This document shows positions 16,109 to 24,729 of a stretch of DNA of 64,000 nucleotides, in pieces (the stretch's first letter is position 1; every line of letters starts with the position of its first letter). The notes below the pieces were generated by a model. The model was given only the letters and a program-made list of their open reading frames with translations. It had not been told where the DNA came from and searched no databases. The stretch comes from Streptomyces resistomycificus. GTDB lineage: Bacteria > Actinomycetota > Actinomycetes > Streptomycetales > Streptomycetaceae. A program made the translations under genes and the position numbers. The stretch spans positions 186,001-250,000 of the forward strand of contig NZ_KQ949000.1 in assembly GCF_001514265.1 (NCBI RefSeq), read 5' to 3'.

Positions 16109-18463
16109 TCAGCGCGTGTTGGGGCGGCGGTGGGGAGGCTGGTCGGGTGTCGGGCGCGCGGTGTGGGGCGGGACCGTGCGGGCGAGGGGGCCGTCGCCGT
16201 TCACGGTCAACGGGGTGCCGTGGTGGCTGATCGTCAGGGGCTCGCCCGACACCAGGGTGTAGGTGGCCTTGTCCGGACCGATCTCCACGCGCAGGCGCCT
16301 GCCCAGGAGCTGGAGGGTGAAGGCGAGCCGGCTGAACTGCTCGGGCAGTCGTGGGGTGAACCGCAGGGAGTCGCCGTCGCGGCGCATTCCGCCGAACCCG
16401 GCGACCAGGGCCGTCCAGGTGCCGGCGAGGGAGGCGATGTGCAGCCCGTCGCGGGTGTTGTGCTCCAGGTCGGCGAGGTCCATCAGGGCCGCCTCGGCGG
16501 TGTAGTCGTAGGCGAGGCCGAGGTGGCCGGTCCGGGCGGCCACGACCGCCTGGCAGCACGCCGAGAGCGACGAGTCCCGCACGGTCAGGGGCTCGTAGTA
16601 GGCGAAGTTTCGGGCGATCTGCTCCTCGTCGTGGAACTCCTCGAACCAGCCGCTGCACGTGTACATCGCCAGCACCAGGTCGGCCTGCTTGACGACCTGT
16701 TTGCGGTAGAGGTCGAAGTAGGGGAAGTTCAGGAGCAGCGGGTACTGGTCGGCGCCGGTGGCGGCGAAGTCCCAGCGCTGGTAGCGGGTGAAGCCCGCGT
16801 GCTGCTCGTGGACACCGAGTTCGTCGTTGTAGGGGATGTGCACGGCCTCGGCGGCGTTCCGCCAGCCGGCGCTCTCCTCGTCGTCGACGCCGAGGCGGCC
16901 CGCCTCTTCCGGGTGGCGTCGGCAGGCCTCCGCGGCGGCGAGGAGGTTCGCCCGGGCCATGAGATTGGTGTACAGGTTGTCGTCGGCGACCGCGCTGTAC
17001 TCGTCGGGGCCGGTGACGCCGTCGATGTGGAAGACGCCGTGGTGGTCGTGGTGGCCCAGCGAGCGCCACAACCGGGCGGTCTCCACGAGGAGTTCGACGC
17101 CTGTGTCGCGTTCGAAGCAGGTGTCGCCGGTGGCGGCCGTGTAGCGCACCACGGCGTCGGCTATGGCGGCGTTCACGTGGAAGGCTGCGGTGCCGGCGGG
17201 CCAGTACGCGGACCCTTCCGAGCCCTCGATGGTCCGCCAGGGGAACGCGGCTCCCTCCAGGCCGAGTTGGGCGGCGCGTTCCTTGGCCGCGGGCAGGGTG
17301 CTCTGCCGCCAGCGCAGCGCCTCGGCGACGGAGTCAGGGGCGGTGTAGGTGAGCAGCGGCAGGACGAGGGTCTCGGTGTCCCAGAAGGCGTGGCCGTCGT
17401 AGCCGGAGCCGGTCAGTCCCTTGGCGGGGACGGCGCGTCGCTCGGCGCGGGCACCGGCTTGCAGGACGTGGAAGAGGGCGAAGCGGACGGCCTGCTGGAT
17501 CTCCTCGTCGCCGTCCACCTCGACGTCGGCGCGGGCCCAGAAGTCGTCGAGGTACTCGCGCTGTTCGTCCAGCAGGCCCTGCCAGCCGCTGTGCGCGGCC
17601 GCGGCGAGCGCCGCCTCGACCTGGTCGCTCATCGCGGGCCGGGAGCGGGCGCCGGACCAGCCGTGGGCGACGAGCTTCTCCACCCGCAGCCGCTGTCCGG
17701 GCTCCAGGACCGAGGTGACGGTCAGCCGGGACACGTCCACGTTGCTCTCGCCGGCGGTCGTGGTCCGCTCGGGTCCGTCGACGACGTGGTCGGCGGCGAC
17801 GGCCACCCGCAGGCCGCTGCGGCGCGTGCGGTGCACCAGGCGCAGCCGGGAGCCCGAGGCGAAGTCCTCCTCCGGTTCCAGCGGCGACCTCAGCGTCTGG
17901 GCGGCCCGCGGGTCCCCGTCGGGTTCGGGCAGGCTCTCGTTGGCGACGAGTTCCGACTGGATCACCACCCGGGTCCGGCTGTCGACGGGCTCCACCTCGT
18001 AGGCGACGGCGGCGATCGCCCGCTGGGTGAGGGACACGAGCCGCGTCGAGCGCACCCGCACCCGCGAGCCGGCCGGCGAGACCCACTCGCAGGTCCGTTC
18101 CAGCACGCCCCGGCGCAGGTCCAGGGTGCGTTCGTGGGCGACGAGCCGGCCGTAGCGCAGGTCGAAGGGCTCGTCGTCGACCAGCAGTCGCAGCACCTTG
18201 CCGTTGGTGACGTTGATGACGGTCTGGCCGGACTCCGGATAGCCGTAGCCGGCCTCGGCGTACGGCAGCGGGTGCAGTTCGTGCACGCCGTTGAGGTAGG
18301 AGCCGGGCAGGCCGTGCGGTTCGCCCTCGTCGAGGTTTCCGCGCCAGCCGACATGGCCGTTGGACAGCGCGAACACGGACTCGCTCTGGGCCAGCACGTC
18401 GAGGTTGAGCCCGGTCTCGCGGACGGCCCAGGGTTCGACGGTGTACGACCTGTGGCTGATCAC
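16109..18463 (-). CDS. glycoside hydrolase family 65 (disaccharide phosphorylase/trehalase type)
   Basis: 784-residue GH65 enzyme that splits an alpha-glucosidic disaccharide (trehalose, maltose, kojibiose or nigerose), usually by phosphorolysis to beta-glucose 1-phosphate. The N-terminal beta-sandwich (1-270) begins SNGHVGWRGNLDEG, the (alpha/alpha)6 barrel follows with FWDTETLVLPLLTY, and the general acid Glu488 sits in GPDEYS. A Lys/Gln pair (RKQVVKQADLVLAMY) and the C-terminal beta domain agree with the family. The GTG start overlaps the upstream phosphoglucomutase stop by 4 nt. That partner, which converts beta-Glc-1-P to Glc-6-P, favours a phosphorylase, though hydrolytic acid-trehalase types exist. 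Confidence 0.9.
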   Translation of the reverse strand: MISHRSYTVEPWAVRETGLNLDVLAQSESVFALSNGHVGWRGNLDEGEPHGLPGSYLNGVHELHPLPYAEAGYGYPESGQTVINVTNGKVLRLLVDDEPFDLRYGRLVAHERTLDLRRGVLERTCEWVSPAGSRVRVRSTRLVSLTQRAIAAVAYEVEPVDSRTRVVIQSELVANESLPEPDGDPRAAQTLRSPLEPEEDFASGSRLRLVHRTRRSGLRVAVAADHVVDGPERTTTAGESNVDVSRLTVTSVLEPGQRLRVEKLVAHGWSGARSRPAMSDQVEAALAAAAHSGWQGLLDEQREYLDDFWARADVEVDGDEEIQQAVRFALFHVLQAGARAERRAVPAKGLTGSGYDGHAFWDTETLVLPLLTYTAPDSVAEALRWRQSTLPAAKERAAQLGLEGAAFPWRTIEGSEGSAYWPAGTAAFHVNAAIADAVVRYTAATGDTCFERDTGVELLVETARLWRSLGHHDHHGVFHIDGVTGPDEYSAVADDNLYTNLMARANLLAAAEACRRHPEEAGRLGVDDEESAGWRNAAEAVHIPYNDELGVHEQHAGFTRYQRWDFAATGADQYPLLLNFPYFDLYRKQVVKQADLVLAMYTCSGWFEEFHDEEQIARNFAYYEPLTVRDSSLSACCQAVVAARTGHLGLAYDYTAEAALMDLADLEHNTRDGLHIASLAGTWTALVAGFGGMRRDGDSLRFTPRLPEQFSRLAFTLQLLGRRLRVEIGPDKATYTLVSGEPLTISHHGTPLTVNGDGPLARTVPPHTARPTPDQPPHRRPNTR

Positions 18464-19197
18464 GCCTTGCCTCCGAGTTCGGCGAGGTCCCGCACGACGA
18501 CGTCCGCGCCGTGCGCGTACAGGGCGTCGGTCTGGCCGACGCGGTCGACGCCGACGACGTGGCCGAAGTGGCCGGCCCTCCCCGCGTCCATGCCGGCCAG
18601 CGCGTCCTCGAAGACGGCGCAGCGCGAGGCGTCCACGCCCAGGTCGTGCGCGGCGGCCAGGAAGGTGTCCGGGTGCGGCTTGCCCGGCAGCCCGCGTTCG
18701 GCGGCCACCACACCGTCGACGCGTACGTCGAAGAAGTGCTCGGCGCCGATGACGCGCAGCACGTCACGGCAGTTGGCGCTAGAGGAGACGATCGCCGTGC
18801 GCAGGCCGTGGGCGCGGACCGCCTCGAGGTAGCGCAGGGTGCCGTCGTAGGCCTCGACGCCGTCGGTGCGGATCTTCTCCAGGACCAGCTCGTTCTTGCG
18901 GTTGCCGAGGCCGTGGACGGTGGGGGCGTCGGGTGGGTCGCCCGGTGACCCCTCGGGGAGTTCGACGCCCCGGGAGGCGAGGAAGGTGCGGACACCGTCG
19001 GCGCGGGGGCGGCCGTCGACGTACTCGTCGTAGTCACTGTCGCCGAACGGCCTGAAGTCGTCGCCGTCGCGCTCGCGCAGGAACGCGTCGAACATCTCCT
19101 TCCACGCGGCCGCGTGCACGACGGCCGTCTTGGTGACCACGCCGTCGAGGTCGAAGAGGCAGGCCAGGATGTCTGCGGGTAGACCGAGCTCCGTCAT
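18460..19197 (-). CDS. pgmB: beta-phosphoglucomutase (HAD superfamily)
   Basis: 245-residue HAD phosphotransferase converting beta-glucose 1-phosphate to glucose 6-phosphate. Motif I is FDLDGVV (phospho-acceptor Asp16 and Asp18), motif II TAIVSSSANC, motif III Lys in GKPHPDTF, motif IV FEDALAGMDAG. The cap domain lies at about 25-110 and is a bit longer than usual. The ATG at 19197 is well placed for the first strand. It is the first gene of a two-gene operon with GH65: its TGA overlaps the GH65 GTG by 4 nt, a sign of translational coupling. Together they feed disaccharide glucose into glycolysis. Confidence 0.9.
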   Translation of the reverse strand: MTELGLPADILACLFDLDGVVTKTAVVHAAAWKEMFDAFLRERDGDDFRPFGDSDYDEYVDGRPRADGVRTFLASRGVELPEGSPGDPPDAPTVHGLGNRKNELVLEKIRTDGVEAYDGTLRYLEAVRAHGLRTAIVSSSANCRDVLRVIGAEHFFDVRVDGVVAAERGLPGKPHPDTFLAAAHDLGVDASRCAVFEDALAGMDAGRAGHFGHVVGVDRVGQTDALYAHGADVVVRDLAELGGKA

Positions 19198-19307
19198 ACA
19201 GGACACGGTTCCCCACGAGGGCGCGTCCAGTGGGTGGCGCACGCCACACCGGGCGCACTTTCGTGACGGATTCTCACCTCTGCCGTGCCGGCCGCGCGCG
19301 CCGGAGG

Positions 19308-19715
19308 TCAGTCGTGCGGGAACGAGTGGTGTTCGTGGGCGACCAGCCAGCGGCCCCGCTCCTTGCGCAGGCCGAAGGTGAGGCGCAGCCGGAAGGTGGG
19401 GTGCGCGGCGAGTTCCTCGGGTGAGGCGCAGCGCAGCAGCGCGTGCGCGTAGGCGACGTCGGTGCCGGCCGTGACGTCGAGGGTCTCGATGTCGAAGCAG
19501 GCGCCCTGGGCCTGCCAGGCGAAGAACGGCGGCCAGGCCGCGCGGTAGGCGGCCAGGCCCCTGATGCCTTCGTGGGGCGGCGGCACGTCGTACATCACGA
19601 GGTCCTCGGCGTGGTCGGCGAGAACGCCGTCGAGGTCGCCCCGGTGGACGGCCGCGGCCCACTTGGTGATCAGTGTGCGGATCTGCGTCTGGTCGTCGGA
19701 CATGGCGTCGGACAC
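19308..19715 (-). CDS. SnoaL/NTF2-like protein
   Basis: 135-residue NTF2-fold protein of the YybH/SgcJ-type group: helix TLITKWAAAVHRGDLDGVLADHAEDLVMYDVPPP is read in short pieces (KWAAAVHRGDLDGVL; DLVMYDVPPP), then a beta-sheet ending in RLRLTFGLRKERGRWLVAHEHHS. The cone-shaped pocket suits small-molecule binding or isomerase/hydrolase activity, but no catalytic pair is certain. The GTG at 19715 has GGGAG at 8 nt; an ATG four codons later is possible. It is divergent from the kinase at 19803 across an 87-bp gap. Confidence 0.8.
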   Translation of the reverse strand: MSDAMSDDQTQIRTLITKWAAAVHRGDLDGVLADHAEDLVMYDVPPPHEGIRGLAAYRAAWPPFFAWQAQGACFDIETLDVTAGTDVAYAHALLRCASPEELAAHPTFRLRLTFGLRKERGRWLVAHEHHSFPHD

Positions 19716-19802
19716 GGTGTCGGCTCCCTCCTCCCCTACGCACCAGGGTGCACCGCGTACCTGAGGACATCGAATCGGACACCGGGTGACACACTCGGTG
19801 GC

Positions 19803-20516
19803 GTGCCGCTGACCTTCGACGATCTCCTGGCCCGTGCCCGCGCCCTCACCCGTCACGGCCGCCGTGCGCTGCTCGGTGTCGCCGGCGGTCCGGGCGCGGG
19901 CAAGACGACCCTCGCCGAGCACCTGGTGCGGGCGCTGAACGCGACCGGCGACCCGTGGGCGGCCCACGTCCCCATGGACGGCTTCCACCTCGCCGACGTC
20001 GAACTCGACCGGCTCGGCCGGCGCGACCGCAAGGGTGCGCCCGACACCTTCGACGCGGCCGGGTACGCGGCGTTGTTGAGGCGGCTGCGCTCTCCCGAGG
20101 CGGACGACGAGATCGTGTACGCGCCCGGCTTCGAACGGGTGCTGGAGCAGCCGATCGCCGGCGCGATCCCGGTGTCCTCGTCGGCCCGGCTGGTCGTAAC
20201 GGAGGGCAACTACCTGCTGCTGGGCACGGGCGCGTGGGCGCGTGTCCGGGCCGAGCTGGACGAGGTGTGGTTCTGCGAGATCGACGAACAGGAGCGCCTG
20301 CGGCGGCTGGTCGCCCGGCACGAGCGGTTCGGCAAGGCCCACGCGGAGGCGGTGGCGTGGGTGCGGCGCAGCGACCAGCGCAACGCCGAGTTGGTCGAGG
20401 CGACGCGGGAGCGGGCGGATCTGGTGGTGCGGGGCGTCGTAGGGTGGCCGGATGGGGCTGGACATCACCGTGCTGGCGGTGGACTGGGAGCGCTTGGAGC
20501 GGACACCGGCGGGTGA
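19803..20516 (+). CDS. uridine kinase-like P-loop kinase (nucleoside/nucleotide kinase family)
   Basis: 237-residue P-loop enzyme of the PRK/uridine-kinase superfamily, often annotated fructose or nucleoside kinase-like protein. The Walker A loop is GGPGAGKTTLAEHL (about residues 22-35), the lid/base region has MDGFHLADVELDRLGR, and VVTEGNYLLL is the substrate-binding strand. RLVARHERFGKAHAEAVAWV is the lid helix. The start is a GTG right after a stop-rich region. Its last 22 codons overlap the next gene out of frame by 65 nt. The substrate may be a nucleoside or a sugar alcohol; nothing nearby decides it. Confidence 0.85.
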   Translation: MPLTFDDLLARARALTRHGRRALLGVAGGPGAGKTTLAEHLVRALNATGDPWAAHVPMDGFHLADVELDRLGRRDRKGAPDTFDAAGYAALLRRLRSPEADDEIVYAPGFERVLEQPIAGAIPVSSSARLVVTEGNYLLLGTGAWARVRAELDEVWFCEIDEQERLRRLVARHERFGKAHAEAVAWVRRSDQRNAELVEATRERADLVVRGVVGWPDGAGHHRAGGGLGALGADTGG

Positions 20517-21078
20517 GCGGGAGGGCCTGCTGTACGAGGCCATGGATCCCGAGGACGAGCCGGGCTCGTGGCCGGAGCCCGAGGAGGGCTGGGTGTTTCC
20601 CGCCTCGCCGAAGGTGCCGTTCAGCGGGCGCTACGAGTTCCGCCGCACCCTCGGCTCGTACAAGCCGCACTTCTGGGCGGCGGACGGCTGGGACAGGGCC
20701 CGCGGGTTCGCGGATCCGGCCCTGCGTGAGCCGTTGGACGGTTTCCTGCGGGGCCTGATCTGGTGGGGGCCGGACCCCGACGACGAGGACGACGGCCTCG
20801 ACGGGGCGGACGGCCGCCTCTTCCCCTCGGATCCCGCGCCCACCGGGCCACGTCGGCTGCTCGTCCGTCGGCCGCCGGAGGTCCTGTCGCTCGCCGCCCA
20901 CTGGGGCCGGGCGGCCCCACGTCTGGAGGGCCTCCGTGACACCTATGACGCCCGTGCCGCGCGTCCTGGAGGGTGGGTCCCGGACTTCGACGCGTTCGAC
21001 GCCCTGCTGCGCCAGTGGGCCGAGGTGGTCGACGAGAGCGCGCGGCGCGGCTGGGGGCTGCTCGGTCTGACCGTCTGA
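20452..21078 (+). CDS. conserved hypothetical protein overlapping the kinase
   Basis: 208-residue acidic, Trp-rich soluble protein (MGLDITVLAVDWERL ... WGLLGLTV). I do not recognise a family. It has a compact Trp/Pro-rich middle (FPASPKVPFSGRYEFR, LIWWGPDPDDEDD) and a helical C-terminal half. It begins inside the kinase gene and overlaps it by 65 nt in another frame; GTAGGGTGGCCGG before the ATG includes a fair ribosome site. The two are probably translated from one mRNA. Confidence 0.7.
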   Translation: MGLDITVLAVDWERLERTPAGEREGLLYEAMDPEDEPGSWPEPEEGWVFPASPKVPFSGRYEFRRTLGSYKPHFWAADGWDRARGFADPALREPLDGFLRGLIWWGPDPDDEDDGLDGADGRLFPSDPAPTGPRRLLVRRPPEVLSLAAHWGRAAPRLEGLRDTYDARAARPGGWVPDFDAFDALLRQWAEVVDESARRGWGLLGLTV

Positions 21079-21090
21079 CACGGGCAGCCC

Positions 21091-21106
21091 GAGCCGCGTA
21101 CGGCTC
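21091..21106. terminator. short hairpin between convergent genes
   Basis: Stem GAGCCG/CGGCTC with loop CGTA, right after the hypothetical gene ending at 21078 and before the minus-strand gene ending at 21107. A modest terminator. Confidence 0.5.
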
Positions 21107-22960
21107 TCAGTGACCGGCACCGCGGACGGTCAGCTCCGGCTCCCCGTGCGCGTCCTCGGGCCCGAGGACCGCGGTGAAGGCGCCCGTCCGGACGACCAGC
21201 CCGTCCTCGCCCCGTTCGACCGACACCGCCAGCGGCTCCTCGGACCCGTACCGCACCGCGAACACATGCAGGTCGTCCGGCGCGTCCGCGACCGGCCCGG
21301 CCTCCAGGGCCGTCGAGCTGACCAGATGGCGCCAGCCCTGGTCCGGGTTGCCGTAGCCGCGCGGGTCCTCGGCGAGGGCGAACGCGGCCTGTTCCTGGGT
21401 GAGTTCCGCGCGGGCGTCGAAGTGCTCGGCGCCCCGGGCCTCGGGGTGGGTCAGCCGCAGGGTGCCCGCCGAGGACACGGCCGCGTGGGCCGTACGGCGG
21501 ACCCGGTCGCCGTCGTCCTCGGCGTAGGGCAGGCCGGCCAGCAGGTACGGCGTCCCGTCGAGGCGTTCGACGGCGACCGTGGTCCACAGGGTCGTGCCGT
21601 CGGTGACGTACAGGGAGCGCACCCGGCGCAGGACGTGGTCGCGGCCCACGACCGGCTTGGTGACCAGCTTGGCCGTCAGGCCGTCGGCGCGGACGTCGCG
21701 GACGCGGACCTCCCCCATGGGGCGGCACAGCAGGAAGCCGTCGGTGACGGGGCCGAAGCCGTGCTGGCGGTTGACGGCGGCGGGCAGGCAGTAGGTGCCG
21801 GCCGCCTCGATCACCGCCGGGGTCATGCGGTCGTCGAAGGCCACCGAGACGGTGCCGGCGCGCAGCTGGTGCCGTGCGGGCACCGGTGACGGCTCTCGGT
21901 GCCAGGGCGTGGTGTCCTGGATCTGCCAGACCAGCATCCACGCGAAGTGACCGTCGACGCCGCCGTCCGGCTTGACCGCGTGGCGGGCCCAGCGGCTGTC
22001 GCCCCGGTATCGGCCCAGGTCGGCGCCGATGCGGGCACCGAAGTAGCGCAGGCCGAGTACCGACTCGAAGGCGGAGTGCTGCTCGCTGTAGCGGGGGCCG
22101 CCGTTGTCGAAGCCGCCGCCGGTGAGGCGGGCGTCGATGTAGCGGGCGAGGGCGTCGCCGTCCTCGGCGAAGACCTCCTCGCCGCTGACCAGGTGGGCCT
22201 GGGCGAGGAACGACAGGGAGATCGGACCGTAGTTGTTGTCGTAGGCGCCGCCGTGCTCGGGGGGCAGCAGGGCGCCCCGGTCGCGGACCCGGTGGGCGCG
22301 GATCTCGTCGGCGTACAGCTCCAGCGCGCGGGCGCGTACCGCCTTCCCGTCCTTTGGGGGCAGATGACGGGACAGCATCAGGCCGCCGACCACACAGCCG
22401 ATGGCCTGGTTGCCCGCCTCCTGCGGGTTGAAGAAGGTGGCCTCGGTCAGCCAGCGCCAGTAGCCGTGCCCCAACTCGGCCGTCGCGGAGCGCGGTTCGT
22501 CGTCAACAAGACCGTCGGCCACGTCGAGCACGTTGACCAGTTGCAGCAGCGCCCAGACCGTGCTGGGCCAGTCGCCGATGGGGTGGGCGCCCGGGGCGAG
22601 GGTGTAACGGGCGTACGGCAGGCCGGAGTCGCGCACCCTCAGGTTGGGGTATCCGGGGTTGTCCTCGGTGTACACCCGTTCGCGGAGGTGGAAGGCGAGG
22701 CTGCGGCGCACCGCTTCCGGCAGCCGTGGGTCCTTGGTGCGCTGCCAGGCGAGCGCGAGGAGCGAGGTGATGCCGAGTGAGGTGTCGCCGATGTCGTCGA
22801 CGCAGTCGGGGTGTTCGAGGTTGCCCTCGGGCGTGACGCGCGCGAGGGCCTGCTCGACGACGTCGGCGAGGACCGCGTCGTAGGCCTCGGGGCTGTCGGG
22901 CAGGTCGTGCAGGGGGCCGCGCTGGTGTGTGAGGTGCACGGGAGGGGACGTGAGGTGCAC
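21107..22960 (-). CDS. unassigned cytoplasmic enzyme, last gene of the sugar operon
   Basis: 617-residue protein with no signal peptide. Predicted N-terminal (alpha/alpha) toroid (about 1-330) and a C-terminal beta-sandwich, the layout of heparinase-type lyases and unsaturated-sugar hydrolases. Candidate active-site stretches are NPQEAGNQAIG, GGAYDNNYGPIS and GGPRYSEQHSAFE, with the Asn/His/Tyr types used by such enzymes. I cannot name the family. The GTG at 22960 has AAGGG at 8 nt; an ATG at 22999 is possible but has no ribosome site. It follows the gene at 23009-24727 directly and shares its ABC operon, so it probably acts on an imported oligosaccharide. Confidence 0.7.
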   Translation of the reverse strand: MHLTSPPVHLTHQRGPLHDLPDSPEAYDAVLADVVEQALARVTPEGNLEHPDCVDDIGDTSLGITSLLALAWQRTKDPRLPEAVRRSLAFHLRERVYTEDNPGYPNLRVRDSGLPYARYTLAPGAHPIGDWPSTVWALLQLVNVLDVADGLVDDEPRSATAELGHGYWRWLTEATFFNPQEAGNQAIGCVVGGLMLSRHLPPKDGKAVRARALELYADEIRAHRVRDRGALLPPEHGGAYDNNYGPISLSFLAQAHLVSGEEVFAEDGDALARYIDARLTGGGFDNGGPRYSEQHSAFESVLGLRYFGARIGADLGRYRGDSRWARHAVKPDGGVDGHFAWMLVWQIQDTTPWHREPSPVPARHQLRAGTVSVAFDDRMTPAVIEAAGTYCLPAAVNRQHGFGPVTDGFLLCRPMGEVRVRDVRADGLTAKLVTKPVVGRDHVLRRVRSLYVTDGTTLWTTVAVERLDGTPYLLAGLPYAEDDGDRVRRTAHAAVSSAGTLRLTHPEARGAEHFDARAELTQEQAAFALAEDPRGYGNPDQGWRHLVSSTALEAGPVADAPDDLHVFAVRYGSEEPLAVSVERGEDGLVVRTGAFTAVLGPEDAHGEPELTVRGAGH

Positions 22961-23008
22961 GGGGATCAGCCCTTCATGCCTGAGATGGCCTGGCGTCATT
23001 CGTCGGGG

Positions 23009-24727
23009 TCACACGACTGGTGCGGGGCGGCGGGCGCGCAGTGCGACGGTCAGGGTGTGCGGGCCGTGTCCACCGATGTAGACGCGGTTCCCGGTCGTGG
23101 CGTCGGTGCCGCCCACCACGGTGTAGTCCTGACCAGGGTCGTACCGCAGTGCGTCGCTCCGGTCCGGTCCGGCAAGCGGTTCGCCTGCCTCGACCGCGGC
23201 CTCGATCCGGATCTCGTCGTCACCGACCCGGTAGGTCATCGGCCCGGTCGTCAGGCACCAGCGTCCGTCGCCGATCGGTACGGCGCCCTCCGGCACGCCG
23301 CCCGGCCGGAAGGTCAGTTCGAGGGCCCAGGGCACCCGTGGTCCGCTGATGTCGATCCGCAGGTCGGCCCCGTCCTCCCTCAGGTCCACCTCGACGCGGG
23401 TCGTGTGGGAGACCTCGTCCCGAGGCCGGTCCGGGAAGGCCATCGCGGCCGAGAAGCGTCCCTCGTCCGCCATCCGGTAGGCGCCGTCGTCCCGTCGCCG
23501 GTCCGGCGGGAGCGGCTGGTAGTAGGCGGCCGTGAGGGTTTCGGTGAGCCGGTACCGGTTGGCGTCGAGCTGTTGCATGTCGGCGGCGCGGAACGGGCCC
23601 AGGTCGAAGAACCCCCGCGAGAGGCGGACGGCGTCGAGGACGGCGTCGCCGGCGAACAGGCGCAGGAAGGTGGGGTTGCAGGCGAGGCCCGAGCGGATGC
23701 GCCGGTGTTCGGGCACGTCGGAGCCGCCGTACACCACCGTGTGCGCGGTGGCCGAGGCGCGTGCGGCGAGGCGTGCGGTGGTGAGGTACCGGTCGCGCGG
23801 AAGGGGCTCCGCAGTCGGGGCCGGAAGGGCGCGGCACAGGTCCGGGGTGAGGAGGGTCTCAGCGAGCAGGTCGGGGTCGTCGATGCCGCCGACGGCCGCC
23901 AGCCGCGCCACCCGGGCGAAGTCGCCCCGGCCGGTGCGGATCGCGAGCAGCCGGTAGTGCGGCAGGTAGGGCGCCAGCGGGAACGGGTGGTTCTGGTCCT
24001 GCCGTCGCGAGTGGACGGTCTCCACCGTGCCGTCCGGCCTGATCAGGTCCAGCGTCGTGGCCAGATTGCGTTCGACGGCGTACAGCAGGTCGGCGCGGCC
24101 GAGCACTTCGGCCAGCACCAGCAGCGACGGGTTGGACACATGAGCCGCGTAGTTGGCGCTCCGTTCCGAGTACAGGCCGTCCGCGTCGATGTCGACGCCC
24201 TCGCAGAGCCACTCCTCGACGCGGTCGAGCAACCGGTCGTCCGGGAACGACCGGTGCAGCCGGGCCAGCGCCGCGCACAGCTCCCAGCGGTGGTTCGGGG
24301 TGTGCACCCCACCCGTCAGGAGACTGCCACAGGCGGCGCCGGCGATCTCGGCGAGCGCGGCCGTGACCTCGCGCAGTTCGGGCCCCGCGCCGGTGGCGAG
24401 GACGTGCGCGTCGCACACGTCGTTGACGGTGAACGCGGAGTCAGGCGGTGACTGCACGTTGTCGCCGCCGGCGAAGAGGCCGGTGGGTGTCTGAACGGCC
24501 CGGAGGGCGCCCAGGTGGGTCAGCGCGGCGGCGACGGATCGCCCGCTGCCGTGCAGTGCCGAGTCCGGGGAACGGTATGCCGCGACCAGGGTCTTCACCC
24601 GCCGCGCCAGACCGCGGTGCGGCACACCGGCGGGCTCCTCGTCGGGGCTGGCCGCCAGCGGGGCGGCCGTCCGGTCGGCGGCACGGGCCGCCGACCGGAC
24701 GAACTCGTGGTCGAGCGGGGTGGGCAA
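23009..24727 (-). CDS. unassigned cytoplasmic enzyme, possible polysaccharide-lyase-like fold
   Basis: 572-residue soluble protein with (alpha/alpha) toroid pattern up to about residue 370 and a beta-sandwich afterwards. Conserved-looking stretches are TVNDVCDAHVLA, HTPNHRWELCAALARL (Asn-His as in lyase active sites), LYSERSANYAAH and HSRRQDQNHPFP. No signal peptide, so it acts inside the cell. The start is a TTG at 24727, 2 nt after the permease stop codon and with AAGGA at 6 nt; an in-frame CTG at 24733 is the alternative. Its place after two sugar permeases suggests breakdown of an imported oligosaccharide, perhaps acidic. Family unassigned. Confidence 0.7.
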   Translation of the reverse strand: MPTPLDHEFVRSAARAADRTAAPLAASPDEEPAGVPHRGLARRVKTLVAAYRSPDSALHGSGRSVAAALTHLGALRAVQTPTGLFAGGDNVQSPPDSAFTVNDVCDAHVLATGAGPELREVTAALAEIAGAACGSLLTGGVHTPNHRWELCAALARLHRSFPDDRLLDRVEEWLCEGVDIDADGLYSERSANYAAHVSNPSLLVLAEVLGRADLLYAVERNLATTLDLIRPDGTVETVHSRRQDQNHPFPLAPYLPHYRLLAIRTGRGDFARVARLAAVGGIDDPDLLAETLLTPDLCRALPAPTAEPLPRDRYLTTARLAARASATAHTVVYGGSDVPEHRRIRSGLACNPTFLRLFAGDAVLDAVRLSRGFFDLGPFRAADMQQLDANRYRLTETLTAAYYQPLPPDRRRDDGAYRMADEGRFSAAMAFPDRPRDEVSHTTRVEVDLREDGADLRIDISGPRVPWALELTFRPGGVPEGAVPIGDGRWCLTTGPMTYRVGDDEIRIEAAVEAGEPLAGPDRSDALRYDPGQDYTVVGGTDATTGNRVYIGGHGPHTLTVALRARRPAPVV

Positions 24728-24729
24728 GG

